Below, one piece after another: positions 39,801-48,857 of a DNA stretch of 54,666 nucleotides (its first letter is position 1; each line of letters starts with the position of its first letter). Both the position numbers and the translations under genes were made by a program. The stretch spans positions 1 through 54,666 of the forward strand of contig JANSYS010000025.1 in the NCBI GenBank assembly GCA_024742275.1, written 5' to 3'. Below the pieces are notes generated by a model that saw only the letters and a list, made by a program, of their open reading frames with translations, ran no database searches and was not told the origin of the DNA. The stretch is from Alphaproteobacteria bacterium (GTDB lineage Bacteria; Pseudomonadota; Alphaproteobacteria; Thalassobaculales; Thalassobaculaceae).

Positions 39801-40190
39801 CTAGCCTAGGAGCCCGAAGGCACTCGCCATACCGACCACCGAAGCCAGCGCCAGCGCCGTCAGGGTGAGGAGCATGCCAGCCACACGGCCCGCCATGACC
39901 TCGGGCTCCTTTACGATACTGGAGGCGTGGACGATGCGTCCGGCAAGCAAGGAGAGGCCGACCGCGTGAACCAACCAAGAATGCGCGGCGTGGATCTCGA
40001 CTAGTGCCATAAGGAGCAGTGTCAGGGGCACGTATTCTACAAAGTTAGCGTGGGCGCGAATGCGGCGTCGTAGCTGGATGTCGTCGCCATCGCCCAGCGC
40101 CGCCTTGACCGCCCCTCGGCGCATGATCACCCGGACCGTGAGAGCCAGAAACAGCAATCCAAGAGCGCCCGCATATCCTGCCGTGATCAC
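39801..40190 (-). CDS. MAPEG family membrane protein
   Basis: The 129-residue product has four membrane segments and the MAPEG motif RRRIRAHANFVEYVPL at about residues 41-56. The family includes microsomal glutathione transferases; bacterial members are mostly uncharacterised. The length is typical. It is divergent from the sarcosine oxidase operon. Confidence 0.85.
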   Translation of the reverse strand: MITAGYAGALGLLFLALTVRVIMRRGAVKAALGDGDDIQLRRRIRAHANFVEYVPLTLLLMALVEIHAAHSWLVHAVGLSLLAGRIVHASSIVKEPEVMAGRVAGMLLTLTALALASVVGMASAFGLLG

Positions 40191-40238
40191 CCGTCGAACC
40201 TCCGATTAACATCTAGAACACGGGATACGCCCCGCTGA

Positions 40239-40253
40239 CTTGATCGGATCAAG
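40239..40253. promoter_or_regulatory. Inverted repeat upstream of soxBDAG
   Basis: CTTGATC-G-GATCAAG is a perfect 15-base inverted repeat lying 106 bases before soxB and 49 bases before the divergent MAPEG gene. It has the form of a regulator binding site, but the regulator is not encoded next to it. Confidence 0.35.
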
Positions 40254-40358
40254 CGCAAACTTCAGCATCGTGAAGGTCCTACGACATTATTTCTCCGATC
40301 GTCGCTTCGCACACCCCCCTTCCCTGGTGCAGACTTCTTCCAACGGAAGGAAAGGGCG

Positions 40359-41615
40359 ATGGCGGAATATTCTGTCTTCTCACTAATCCGCGAGGGACTC
40401 ACCGGCCACAAGGGTTGGATCCGCGCCTGGCGCGATCCCGAACCGAAAGCGTCCTACGACGTCGTCATCATTGGCGGCGGCGGGCACGGTCTGGCGACCG
40501 CCTACTACCTTGCGCGCAATCACGGAATCGCCAACGTCGCCGTGGTCGAGAAAGGCTGGATCGGCGGCGGCAATGTCGGGCGCAACACCACAATCGTCCG
40601 CTCCAACTACATGCTCGACGGCAACGCCCATTTCTACGAACACTCGCTCAAGCTCTGGGAGGGCCTGTCGCGGGACCTGAACTACAATGTCATGTTCAGC
40701 CAGCGCGGCGTCCTGAACCTTGCCCATAGCGACGGCCAGATGGACGCCTACGCCAGGCGCGGCAACATGATGCGCCTGAACGGTATCGACGCGGAGCTGC
40801 TGGACCGTGAAGGCGTGCGGCGGCTCTACCCGCATCTCGACTACTCGACGGACGCACGCTGGCCGATCTACGGGGGACTGCTTCAGCCGCGCGGCGGAAC
40901 CGCCCGGCACGATGCGGTGGCCTGGGGCTTAGCGCGCGGCGCGGACCGGCGCGGCGTCGACATCCTGCAGAATTGCGAGGTCATCGGGTTCGAGCGCGAC
41001 GGCGACCGGATCACCGGGGTCAAGACGAGCCGCGGCACCATCGGCTGCGGCCGGGTCGGCATGGCGGTCGCCGGGAACACCTCACGGGTCGCCTCCATGC
41101 TCGGCTGGACACTGCCAATCGAGAGCCACGTCCTTCAGGCCTTCGTCACGGAACCCTTGAAACCGCTGATCGACGGGGTCGTTACCTACGGCGCCGGACA
41201 CTTCTACATAAGCCAGTCGGACAAGGGCGGGCTGGTACTCGGCGGCGACATCGACTTTCACAATTCCTACGCCCAGCGCGGCAACCTGCCGGTGGTCGAG
41301 AACGTGATGGCCAACGGTCTTGCGATGATGCCCAATCTGGCGCGGGTGCGAATCCTGCGGAGCTGGGGCGGCATCATGGATATGTCCATGGACGGCAGCC
41401 CGATCATCTCCAAGACGCCGTTCGACAACCTCTATCTGAACGCGGGCTGGTGCTACGGCGGTTTCAAGGCGACGCCGGGATCGGGCTACGCCTTCGCCCA
41501 CACCATCGCCCATGACGCGCCGCACGAGACCAATCGTGCGATGGGCCTGGACCGTTTCGAGACCGGGCACCTGCTGGACGAGGGCGGCAAAGGGCCGACC
41601 CCGAAACTGCATTGA
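40359..41615 (+). CDS. soxB: Sarcosine oxidase subunit beta SoxB
   Basis: The 418-residue product is the beta subunit of heterotetrameric sarcosine oxidase, which oxidises N-methylglycine to glycine. The dinucleotide site VVIIGGGGHGLATAYYLA is near residue 35, followed by VGRNTTIVRSNY, and the C-terminal block LYLNAGWCYGGFKATPGSG is typical. AAGGAAAGG precedes the ATG. It begins the soxB-D-A-G operon. Confidence 0.95.
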   Translation: MAEYSVFSLIREGLTGHKGWIRAWRDPEPKASYDVVIIGGGGHGLATAYYLARNHGIANVAVVEKGWIGGGNVGRNTTIVRSNYMLDGNAHFYEHSLKLWEGLSRDLNYNVMFSQRGVLNLAHSDGQMDAYARRGNMMRLNGIDAELLDREGVRRLYPHLDYSTDARWPIYGGLLQPRGGTARHDAVAWGLARGADRRGVDILQNCEVIGFERDGDRITGVKTSRGTIGCGRVGMAVAGNTSRVASMLGWTLPIESHVLQAFVTEPLKPLIDGVVTYGAGHFYISQSDKGGLVLGGDIDFHNSYAQRGNLPVVENVMANGLAMMPNLARVRILRSWGGIMDMSMDGSPIISKTPFDNLYLNAGWCYGGFKATPGSGYAFAHTIAHDAPHETNRAMGLDRFETGHLLDEGGKGPTPKLH

Positions 41616-41628
41616 GGGACGGAGCGCG

Positions 41629-41907
41629 ATGATCCTGATCACCTGTCCCCATTGCGGCCCCCGCGACCAGGACGAGTTCTCCTACGCTGGGGACGCGACG
41701 AAGACCCGGCCTGCCGACCCCGCTTCGGCGACGGCCGCGGAATGGCACTCCTATGTCTATCTGCGCGACAATCCGGCCGGTCCGCACCTGGAGTTCTGGC
41801 ATCACATCCATGGCTGTCGGCGCTTCGTGAAGGTGCTGCGCGACGTGACCACCCATGAGGTTCTGGCCTGCGGGGGTCCGGACGACCCCCTGGAGACGCC
41901 GCGATGA
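41629..41907 (+). CDS. soxD: Sarcosine oxidase subunit delta SoxD
   Basis: The 92-residue product is the zinc-binding delta subunit. The motif CPHCGPRDQDEFSYAGDA at residues 6-23 and the His/Cys in HHIHGCRRF are the expected metal ligands. The start at 41629 follows soxB by 13 bases and has GGAG upstream. It overlaps soxA by four bases (ATGA). Confidence 0.94.
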   Translation: MILITCPHCGPRDQDEFSYAGDATKTRPADPASATAAEWHSYVYLRDNPAGPHLEFWHHIHGCRRFVKVLRDVTTHEVLACGGPDDPLETPR

Positions 41908-44900
41908 TCCTGGGCCGCATCAAGGACGTAAACGCGTGTCGCCTGCCCACCGGCGGCGAGATCGACCGTCGGCGCGCACTCTCCTTCACCTTCGACGGCA
42001 GAAGCTACACCGGATATCAGGGCGACACGCTCGCCTCCGCGCTGCTGGCCAACGGCGTGACCCTGGTGGGGCGCAGCTTCAAGTACCATCGGCCGCGGGG
42101 AATCTTCTCCGCCGGGCCGGAAGAACCCAACGCGCTGGTCGAGCTCCGCCGGGGCGGGCGACTGGAACCGAACACGCGCGCGACGATGGCCGAGTTGTTC
42201 CACGGCTTGGAGGCGACCAGCCAAAACCGCTGGCCGTCTCTCGCCTTCGATGCCATGGAGTTGAACGATCTCGCTGGACGGTTCCTGGTCGCGGGATTCT
42301 ACTACAAGACCTTCATGGGATTCCCTGGCTGGCATTTCTACGAGAAGCGCATCCGGGCCGCCGCCGGAATGGGCCGGGGAACCAACGAGCCCGACCCCGA
42401 TAGTTACGAACGGATGTCGGCCCATTGCGACGTTCTCGTCGTGGGCGGCGGACCGAGTGGTCTTGCGGCGGCATTGACGGCCGGCCGCAGCGGCGCACGG
42501 GTCATCCTCGTGGAAGAGACCAACGGGTTGGGCGGCCGTTTGCGGTCCGAACGCGAGACCCTTGACAGCGCCCCGGCCATGCGCTGGGTGGAAAGCGTCC
42601 GGGCCGAGTTGGAGAGCTTGCCCGAGGTACGCATTCTGAGCCGCACCACTGCCTTCGGCTACTACGACGACAACCTGATCGGCGCGGTCGAACGGGTGGC
42701 AGATCATATCGTCGCACCAGCCCCCCATGTCCCTCGCCAACGGCTCTGGCACGTCCGCGCGGCACGCGTGGTCCTGGCCACGGGCGCGATCGAGCGACAC
42801 ATCGCCTTCACCAACAACGACAGACCCGGCGTAATGCTGGCGGGAGCCGCGCGCAGCTACGTCAACCGCTTCGCCGTGCGCCCTGGGCGCCGGGCGGTCG
42901 TCGTCGCGAACAACGACGACGGCTATCGCACGGCGCTGGATCTGAAGGCAGCCGGCGTGGACGTGATCCAGGTGGTCGATCCCCGCCCCCCCGGCACCAG
43001 CGACTGGCGCGCGCGCTGCGACGCCGCCGGAGTCGAAACCGTGGACCACGCGGCGGTGACCAAGGTTCACGGCCGGCTCGCCGTGATCGGCTGCGAGGTG
43101 ACCAGGCTGGACGGATCCGCGCGGTCGCATTTCGAGCCCTGCGATCTTGTCGCCGTGTCCGGAGGCTGGAGTCCGGCCGTCCACCTGCATACTCATGCGC
43201 TTGGAGGGATCGAGTGGAACGACGGGCTCGCCGCGTTCGTTCCCGGCATGGCTCGTCAGGCCCATGTGTCCGTCGGCGCGGCGCGGGGGATCTACGGCCT
43301 CTCGGACTGCCTGACCGACGGATTCAAGGCAGGGACCGACGCGGCCGCATCGGCCGGTTTCGCAACTGGAGCACTGCCGGATACGCCGACCGCCGACGCG
43401 CCCGCCGAGCGGCCGGTGCGCGCGTTCTGGTCGGTAGGCACGGGAAAGAGACGGTTTGTCGATCTTCAGGACGACGTGACGGTCGACGACATCGCCCTGG
43501 CCCACCGCGAAGGCTTTGTCTCCGTCGAGCACCTCAAGCGCTACACCACGCTCGGCATGGGGACCGACCAGGGCAAGACATCGAACATCATCGGTCATGC
43601 GTTGATGGCCGAAGCGCGCGGCGAGCCGATACCCCAGGTCGGGACCACGCGCTTCCGTCCGCCCTACACCCCCGTCGCTATGGGAACTTTCGCCGGGGGC
43701 GACCGCCGCCGCCACCATACGCCGGTCCGCCGCTCGGCGATGCACGATTGGCACGCCGACCATGGCGCGGTCTTCGTCGAGGCCGGACACTGGCTGCGCC
43801 CGCAATACTATCTTGCGCCGGACGAACCGGATGGGAAGGCGAGTATGGACGCCGCCATCACCCGGGAGGTGCAGTCCGTCCGCAATGCGGTCGGGTTGGT
43901 CGACGTCTCCACTCTGGGAAAAATCGACATCCAAGGCCCCGATGCCGGCGAGCTGTTGAACCGGCTTTATGCCAACGGCTTCAAGACTCTTGCCATCGGC
44001 AAGGCACGCTATGGGCTGATGCTGCGCGAGGACGGGATCGTCCACGACGACGGCACGACAACCCGTCTGGCGGAGAACCACTATCTGATGACCACCACGA
44101 CGGCCCATGCCGGCGATGTCCTGGCGCAGATCGAGTGGTATCTGCAGGTCGTCTGGCCTGATCTGAAAGCGCATGCGTGCTCGGTGACGGAGCAATGGTC
44201 GGCCATGGCGCTTGCCGGTCCGAAGGCCCGAGCTGTGCTGGCGGACGCGGTCGACGACGGCACCGACGTCTCGGACGCCACCCTGCCGTTCATGGGCGTG
44301 ACCGCCGCCCGGATCGCGGATGTGCCGGTGCGCATCTTCCGTATTAGTTTCTCGGGGGAACTGAGCTACGAGGTCAACGCACCCGCCGACTGGGGACCCC
44401 GGGTCTGGGGCGCCCTGATGGCGTCCGGCCAGCCATACGGCATTCGCCCCTACGGCACCGAGGCCATGGGGATCCTGAGAATCGAGAAAGGGCATGTAAC
44501 CCATGCCGAGTTGGACGGACGGGTCACCCTCGACGATGCGGGCATGGGCCGGATGGCGAGCACGAAGAAATGTTTCGTCGGCAGCGGCATGCTGAACAAA
44601 CCCGCCTATGTGAACCCGGCGCGCCCGAAGCTGGTGGGTCTGGTGCCGGCGGACGGCCGAACGCGGATACCCGCCGGATCAATCCTGGTTGAGGACCCGG
44701 ACGCGGCCTTGCCGATGGACAAACTCGGCCATGTGTCGTCCAGCGCGTACCTGTCTCCGACGGTCGGCCACCCAATAGCGCTGGGCTTCGTCTCCGGCGG
44801 GCTGGCTAGAAAGGGCGAAACGGTCTGGGCGGTCTTCCCGCTGCGCGGCCTGAAGATCCAGGTGAGGGTTACCGAGCCGGTCTTCGTCGATCCAGAAGGA

Positions 44901-44918
44901 GAGCGGCTCCGTGGCTGA
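41904..44918 (+). CDS. soxA: Sarcosine oxidase subunit alpha SoxA
   Basis: The 1004-residue product is the alpha subunit. The N-terminal ferredoxin-like region includes GYQGDTLASALLANG and FKYHRPRG, then a flavin domain with VLVVGGGPSGLAAALTAGRS near 170, and a C-terminal folate-binding GcvT-like domain (GLVDVSTLGKIDIQGPD onward). It transfers the one-carbon unit to tetrahydrofolate. The length is normal. Long frames on the opposite strand are shadows. Confidence 0.96.
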   Translation: MILGRIKDVNACRLPTGGEIDRRRALSFTFDGRSYTGYQGDTLASALLANGVTLVGRSFKYHRPRGIFSAGPEEPNALVELRRGGRLEPNTRATMAELFHGLEATSQNRWPSLAFDAMELNDLAGRFLVAGFYYKTFMGFPGWHFYEKRIRAAAGMGRGTNEPDPDSYERMSAHCDVLVVGGGPSGLAAALTAGRSGARVILVEETNGLGGRLRSERETLDSAPAMRWVESVRAELESLPEVRILSRTTAFGYYDDNLIGAVERVADHIVAPAPHVPRQRLWHVRAARVVLATGAIERHIAFTNNDRPGVMLAGAARSYVNRFAVRPGRRAVVVANNDDGYRTALDLKAAGVDVIQVVDPRPPGTSDWRARCDAAGVETVDHAAVTKVHGRLAVIGCEVTRLDGSARSHFEPCDLVAVSGGWSPAVHLHTHALGGIEWNDGLAAFVPGMARQAHVSVGAARGIYGLSDCLTDGFKAGTDAAASAGFATGALPDTPTADAPAERPVRAFWSVGTGKRRFVDLQDDVTVDDIALAHREGFVSVEHLKRYTTLGMGTDQGKTSNIIGHALMAEARGEPIPQVGTTRFRPPYTPVAMGTFAGGDRRRHHTPVRRSAMHDWHADHGAVFVEAGHWLRPQYYLAPDEPDGKASMDAAITREVQSVRNAVGLVDVSTLGKIDIQGPDAGELLNRLYANGFKTLAIGKARYGLMLREDGIVHDDGTTTRLAENHYLMTTTTAHAGDVLAQIEWYLQVVWPDLKAHACSVTEQWSAMALAGPKARAVLADAVDDGTDVSDATLPFMGVTAARIADVPVRIFRISFSGELSYEVNAPADWGPRVWGALMASGQPYGIRPYGTEAMGILRIEKGHVTHAELDGRVTLDDAGMGRMASTKKCFVGSGMLNKPAYVNPARPKLVGLVPADGRTRIPAGSILVEDPDAALPMDKLGHVSSSAYLSPTVGHPIALGFVSGGLARKGETVWAVFPLRGLKIQVRVTEPVFVDPEGERLRG

Positions 44919-45486
44919 CCCAACCGCCTTTCCCCCTCGACTGTCGCCGTTTTCCGCGCTGTTCGCGGTGGCCGAGTCCGATCCGGATCCGGCGGTGATG
45001 CTCACCGCCAGGACACTCGATCAGGTACAGATAGACTGTGACCCGAAGCTTGCCGGAACGATCGCACTGCCGCTGCCGCCCGCCGGACGGGCGGTGTCCA
45101 TCGACGACATGCGCCTGCTAAGCATGGCGCCTGGAAGGTGGATTGCCGTCAGCACCGATACGCCGCCCCTGATCGACAGGCTGCAGGCGACCTGTGGACC
45201 GAACGGCGCTGTTCTGGTCGAGCAGGGACACGGTCGGGCCGCTCTCCGGATCTCGGGGCCGCGGTCGCGCGATCTGTTGGCCAAGGGAACCGGGTTGGAT
45301 CTGCATCCGCGCGCATTCGCGGAGAACAGCGTGGCGTCGACAGCCTTGTTTCACGTCGCGGTGACCATCGACCGCCGCCGAGGCTCCGGAACATTCGACG
45401 TTCATATGCCCAGAGGATACGCCCACAGTCTCGCCGAACGGCTGATCGCCGCCGGCCGTCAGTTCGGCGTCGGCATCACAGCTTAG
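44911..45486 (+). CDS. soxG: Sarcosine oxidase subunit gamma SoxG
   Basis: The 191-residue product is the gamma subunit, a small protein resembling a GcvT piece (LRISGPRSRDLLAKGTGLDLHP). It starts with GTG at 44911, overlapping the soxA end by eight bases, with GGAGAG in front. It completes the operon. It converges on the second cheR. Confidence 0.9.
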   Translation: MADPTAFPPRLSPFSALFAVAESDPDPAVMLTARTLDQVQIDCDPKLAGTIALPLPPAGRAVSIDDMRLLSMAPGRWIAVSTDTPPLIDRLQATCGPNGAVLVEQGHGRAALRISGPRSRDLLAKGTGLDLHPRAFAENSVASTALFHVAVTIDRRRGSGTFDVHMPRGYAHSLAERLIAAGRQFGVGITA

Positions 45487-45531
45487 TCGGATGCTCGCTC
45501 CCGACCGGTCGCCACTGATCCGAAACGCCGG

Positions 45532-46365
45532 TCAAGCGGCACGGGCAGCGGACTTGTCGTTCGGCAGATAGATACCGCGCAGTCCCGGAGCGGCGGCGAA
45601 CTTGTCGGATACCCCGAGCACGGTCTCGGCCCCGCCGAGGAACAGATAGCCGTTGGACGGCATGACTCCCGCGATCCGGGAAAGGATGTCGGCCTTGGTC
45701 GGGTGATCGAAGTAGATCAGCACGTTGCGGCAGAAGACGACATCGAATTGACCAAGCGCACGCGGGCTCTCGAGGAGGTTGAATTCGCGGAACTGAACCT
45801 TGCTCTTGATATCCTGCTTCAGTGCCCATGCCTCGCCCTTCTGCTCGAAGTATTTGACGAGCATGGTGATCGGCAGGCCCCGCTGCACCTCGAACTGCGA
45901 GTACTCCGCCTTGCGGGCCCGGTCGAGAATGGTCTTAGAGATATCAGTCGCCACGATCTCCAGCCGCCAGCCTGCGACCTTCGTCCCAAGCTCATTGAAG
46001 AGCATGGCGAGCGAATACGGCTCCTGGCCGCTGGAGCAGGCGGCGCACCAGATGCGGATACGTTTGGAAGCGGCGTTCCGTTCCAGCAGCTCCGGGATCA
46101 CCTTGTCCCGAAACTGATCGAACGGACGCTGATCGCGGAAGAACAGCGTCTCATTCGTCGTCATCGCGTCCAGCACATCGTTGATCAACGCCGGAGGCGG
46201 AGCGTGACGGAGCTTCGAGAGCACATCGTTGGCACTTGCGATGCCATGCTTCCGGGCCACCGGCGCCAGTCTGTTCTCAACCAGATAAGCCTTCTCCGCC
46301 GTGATGACGATCCCAGCCTTGGTTTTGAGAAACCCGATAAAATGCTCGAAGTCTGCTTGGTTCAC
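45532..46365 (-). CDS. cheR: Chemotaxis methyltransferase CheR (copy 2)
   Basis: The 277-residue product is a second CheR, with DAMTTNETLFFRD, IRIWCAACSSGQEPYSLAM and FDVVFCRNVLIYFDHPTKAD. It is strongly similar along its length to the copy at 25693-26529, pointing to duplication. The start is a GTG at 46365, fixed by GGAGG eight bases upstream. It follows cheY copy 2 by 29 bases. Unlike the first locus, no cheB is present. Confidence 0.93.
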   Translation of the reverse strand: MNQADFEHFIGFLKTKAGIVITAEKAYLVENRLAPVARKHGIASANDVLSKLRHAPPPALINDVLDAMTTNETLFFRDQRPFDQFRDKVIPELLERNAASKRIRIWCAACSSGQEPYSLAMLFNELGTKVAGWRLEIVATDISKTILDRARKAEYSQFEVQRGLPITMLVKYFEQKGEAWALKQDIKSKVQFREFNLLESPRALGQFDVVFCRNVLIYFDHPTKADILSRIAGVMPSNGYLFLGGAETVLGVSDKFAAAPGLRGIYLPNDKSAARAA

Positions 46366-46394
46366 TGCGGCCTCCTGGACGCTGGCGTTGCGGA

Positions 46395-46772
46395 TCAGGC
46401 GGCGGAGCGAAGGCCGACAGTAGCGAACTTGGCGGCGAGGATATCCTCGTCGAAAGGCTTCATGATGTACTCGTCTGCACCGGCCCACAGGGCGCGGCTG
46501 ATCTTCTGCAAGTCGTTCTCGGTCGTGCAGAAGACGACCTTCGGCGTGGTGCCGTCCGGCAGCTTGCGGAGGCTCTCAAGAAAGTCGATGCCCTGCATCT
46601 TCGGCATGTTCCAATCGAGCAGGATCGCCTCGGGCATCGGATTGGACATCACGTAGTCGAGCGCGTCCGTCCCGTCGGCGGCCTCGGCGACGGTGTAGCC
46701 GAACTTCTCGACAATGCGCCGTGCGACCTTTCGGACCACTGAGGAATCATCGACGATCAAACAGACAGACAT
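46395..46772 (-). CDS. cheY: Chemotaxis response regulator CheY (copy 2)
   Basis: The 125-residue product is a receiver domain with DDSSVVRKVARRI, phospho-Asp53 in ILLDWNMPKMQG and YIMKPFDEDILAAKF. It resembles the first CheY, including VVFCTTENDLQ. It lies between cheW and cheR copies 2. It probably receives phosphate from a CheA encoded elsewhere. Confidence 0.92.
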   Translation of the reverse strand: MSVCLIVDDSSVVRKVARRIVEKFGYTVAEAADGTDALDYVMSNPMPEAILLDWNMPKMQGIDFLESLRKLPDGTTPKVVFCTTENDLQKISRALWAGADEYIMKPFDEDILAAKFATVGLRSAA

Positions 46773-46815
46773 GAGGAACCTCCGGTGGCCGAGGAACGTT
46801 GTCCCCGGAGAAGAG

Positions 46816-47286
46816 TTAGAACGTGAGGACTTCTGAGACGTCGAGCAGAACCAGCAGTTCGCCGTCGAGCTTGTGGATGCCGTTGGATACTTCGCGCAAC
46901 TTTGCCGACATCGTCGCCGGATGCGGATCGATCGCAGCGCCGTTGATGTTCAGAACGTCGCCAACCTCGTCGACCACAAGGCTGTAGAGGTCGCCCTTGT
47001 ATTCCACGACCACATTCATGTGGTGGTCGCCGTCGGACTTCGGCAGCGACAGGCGGGTCCTAAGATCGACCGCCGTAACGATCCGACCGCGGAGGTTCAG
47101 CGAACCGCGGATCACCTCGAGCGACAGCGGCACGCGGGTCACCGGCTGCGGACCGATGATATCCTCCACGTCCAGCACGGGGATGCCGAAGCTCTGCTTT
47201 CCGACTTTCACGGTCACGAATTGGACGACGTCGGCCATGGTCATGGCCGTTCCGGTTTCGCTGGGCTGTGCGGTGAGCGCATTCAT
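46816..47286 (-). CDS. cheW: Chemotaxis coupling protein CheW (copy 2)
   Basis: The 156-residue product is a CheW domain with QFVTVKVGKQSFGIPVLDVE and LNLRGRIVTAVDLRTRL, closely similar to the copy at 28130-28636. A CtrA-like TTAACC site lies about 65 bases upstream. It follows the unknown 347-residue gene by 104 bases. Confidence 0.92.
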   Translation of the reverse strand: MNALTAQPSETGTAMTMADVVQFVTVKVGKQSFGIPVLDVEDIIGPQPVTRVPLSLEVIRGSLNLRGRIVTAVDLRTRLSLPKSDGDHHMNVVVEYKGDLYSLVVDEVGDVLNINGAAIDPHPATMSAKLREVSNGIHKLDGELLVLLDVSEVLTF

Positions 47287-47350
47287 GCTCTATCTCCTTC
47301 TCGGCGGATCCTCTCCGCTCTCCATTCGCCGGACTCTAACGACCAAGCCC

Positions 47351-47365
47351 CAAACGAAAGGTTAA
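47351..47365 (-). promoter_or_regulatory. CtrA-like site upstream of cheW copy 2
   Basis: On the minus strand TTAACCTTTCGTTTG reads TTAA-N7-TTTG: one perfect half and three of four bases in the other. The core TTAACCTTTC is identical to the site in front of ctrA. Confidence 0.4.
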
Positions 47366-47390
47366 CGTCGAAAATTTTATTCGCAGTCCG

Positions 47391-48434
47391 TCAATGACCG
47401 GTCTCGCGCTTCTTGATGCGCGCCAGGCCCGGCAACATTTCGCCCTTGATGAACTCGATGCGCTTCATCGGAGCGCCGCCGCGGGACGGGAACCGTTCTG
47501 CCCAGAGTTTCATCTTCACAGTCAGGCCGCACAGCACCGCCGCCAGCGAGACATGGTGGTCGCGCACGAAGTCGCGAAAGGCTTCGAAAGCGTTGGGGTC
47601 GATGTCGTCCCACAGCTTCTGGGATCGCTGATCGAACATATCGAAGCGCCCGACCAGGCTCGTCGAGATGTCGGTCAGGTCCGAGGCGATGTCCGAAATG
47701 ACACGCTGATTGGCAGGGTCGGAACGGATCTGGAAGTTGTCCTTCAGATCATTCATCCAGTCGATCATGTCCGGAATGGCGCCTGTCACCTCGTCAAGGG
47801 CGTCCCGGAAATAGCTCAGGCTGAGGAACACATCGCCGCATTCCTCGAGAAACTTCGGCACATCGTCGAGGCCGATTTTCAAGGTGTCGGCCAACTCCTT
47901 GAGCGCTCTCATCGCGTCGTCACGATTCGGTTTGCGCACCAGGTCGATCAGTTCGCTGGCCTCCGACGCGTCCTGTTGCTGACCGTAGATTCTCATGATC
48001 AGCGGCCGGGTGAACGAGGCCATGTACTCCGACAGTTCGGCCCGTTTCTCCGGCGACAGGTTCAGCGCGTCTGCACTTGTGAAATCGACATCGATACGCC
48101 GCAGTTCGATGCGCAGGGAGAACACGTCGAAGCTCTCCAGTTCCGCCAGACGGCGAAGAATCTCGACATCCTCTTCCAGCGCCTTGGGGTCCTGGTTGAA
48201 GAACTGCGGTATTTCGTCGATGCGGATCTGCCCGCTACCGATGCTGTCCCCGCGGAACAGTTCAAGCGCGCTCTCGAGATGAGCGTTCTTGATCATCGTG
48301 GCCTTTTTCAAGCCGAGGGTTTGCAGCGGCACATCATGGAGCGGCAGCGCGTACAGTCGATCTACGGCCGCCTCAGAAGCGCCGAAGTCGTATTTCTTGG
48401 AACCGTTTCCGTCGATCTGCGCCGGGTCAGCCAT
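47391..48434 (-). CDS. Unknown 347-aa protein linked to chemotaxis genes
   Basis: The 347-residue product is soluble, acidic and mainly helical, with no signal peptide and no domain I can name. Notable stretches are LRRIDVDFTSADALNLSP, DVPKFLEECGDVFLSLSYF and RFDMFDQRSQKLWDDIDP. GGAGGA precedes the ATG at 48434. It heads a minus-strand cluster with cheW, cheY and cheR, and has a near-perfect CtrA box upstream. A role in chemotaxis signalling or motility, such as a phosphatase or scaffold, is inference from position only. Confidence 0.7.
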   Translation of the reverse strand: MADPAQIDGNGSKKYDFGASEAAVDRLYALPLHDVPLQTLGLKKATMIKNAHLESALELFRGDSIGSGQIRIDEIPQFFNQDPKALEEDVEILRRLAELESFDVFSLRIELRRIDVDFTSADALNLSPEKRAELSEYMASFTRPLIMRIYGQQQDASEASELIDLVRKPNRDDAMRALKELADTLKIGLDDVPKFLEECGDVFLSLSYFRDALDEVTGAIPDMIDWMNDLKDNFQIRSDPANQRVISDIASDLTDISTSLVGRFDMFDQRSQKLWDDIDPNAFEAFRDFVRDHHVSLAAVLCGLTVKMKLWAERFPSRGGAPMKRIEFIKGEMLPGLARIKKRETGH

Positions 48435-48475
48435 CGAGTCCTCCAGATAATGCCGCGAACTGTATGCCAACACTG

Positions 48476-48490
48476 TAAATAGACGGTTAA
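48476..48490 (-). promoter_or_regulatory. CtrA-like box upstream of 347-aa gene
   Basis: On the minus strand TTAACCGTCTATTTA reads TTAA-N7-TTTA, one base short of the full consensus, 42-56 bases before the ATG. The first nine bases, TTAACCGTC, are shared with the full box near chpT. Confidence 0.5.
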
Positions 48491-48747
48491 CGAAAATGCG
48501 CGGCGGCGATCGGATCGCCCCCGGACGTCACTGGCGGCATCGGCGACGACGCGGGCCGTTCGTCAGACCTCCTGTTCGCAGAGTATGCCGCCCCGCTCGA
48601 TGGATGCGAAAGAGCATAGCGAACTGCAGAGATCCTCTAAAGACCCGTTCCATGAAGTCACGAGGCCCGTACCCGCCTCGGAAATCCGTCGGAAGAGCAA
48701 ACTGCAGAGGCAAATGCGTGTGGTGATTGCCCCGTCGGTCCGTATGA

Positions 48748-48768
48748 ATGTATACATCTCGTATACGA
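48748..48768. promoter_or_regulatory. Paired GTATAC palindromes, probable GntR operator
   Basis: Two perfect 10-base palindromes, ATGTATACAT (48748-48757) and TCGTATACGA (48759-48768), lie one base apart, so their centres are 11 bases, about one helical turn, apart. FadR-subfamily GntR regulators commonly bind such TGTATACA-like sites, and a FadR-type gene starts at 48911. Confidence 0.6.
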
Positions 48769-48857
48769 TTGCGGCAGACAATCGGGGAGGAAAACGGTGA
48801 ACAGCATTTGCAATCCGGCGAATTCGACGGCTTGCGTGCCGGCTTCAGCGCATCGAG

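Noticed and set aside
41802..44504. Very long open frame on the minus strand, antisense to soxA
   Set aside because: High GC makes the opposite strand of real genes stay open. The product is rich in Arg, Gly and His and has no family pattern, while the plus strand encodes a full SoxA.
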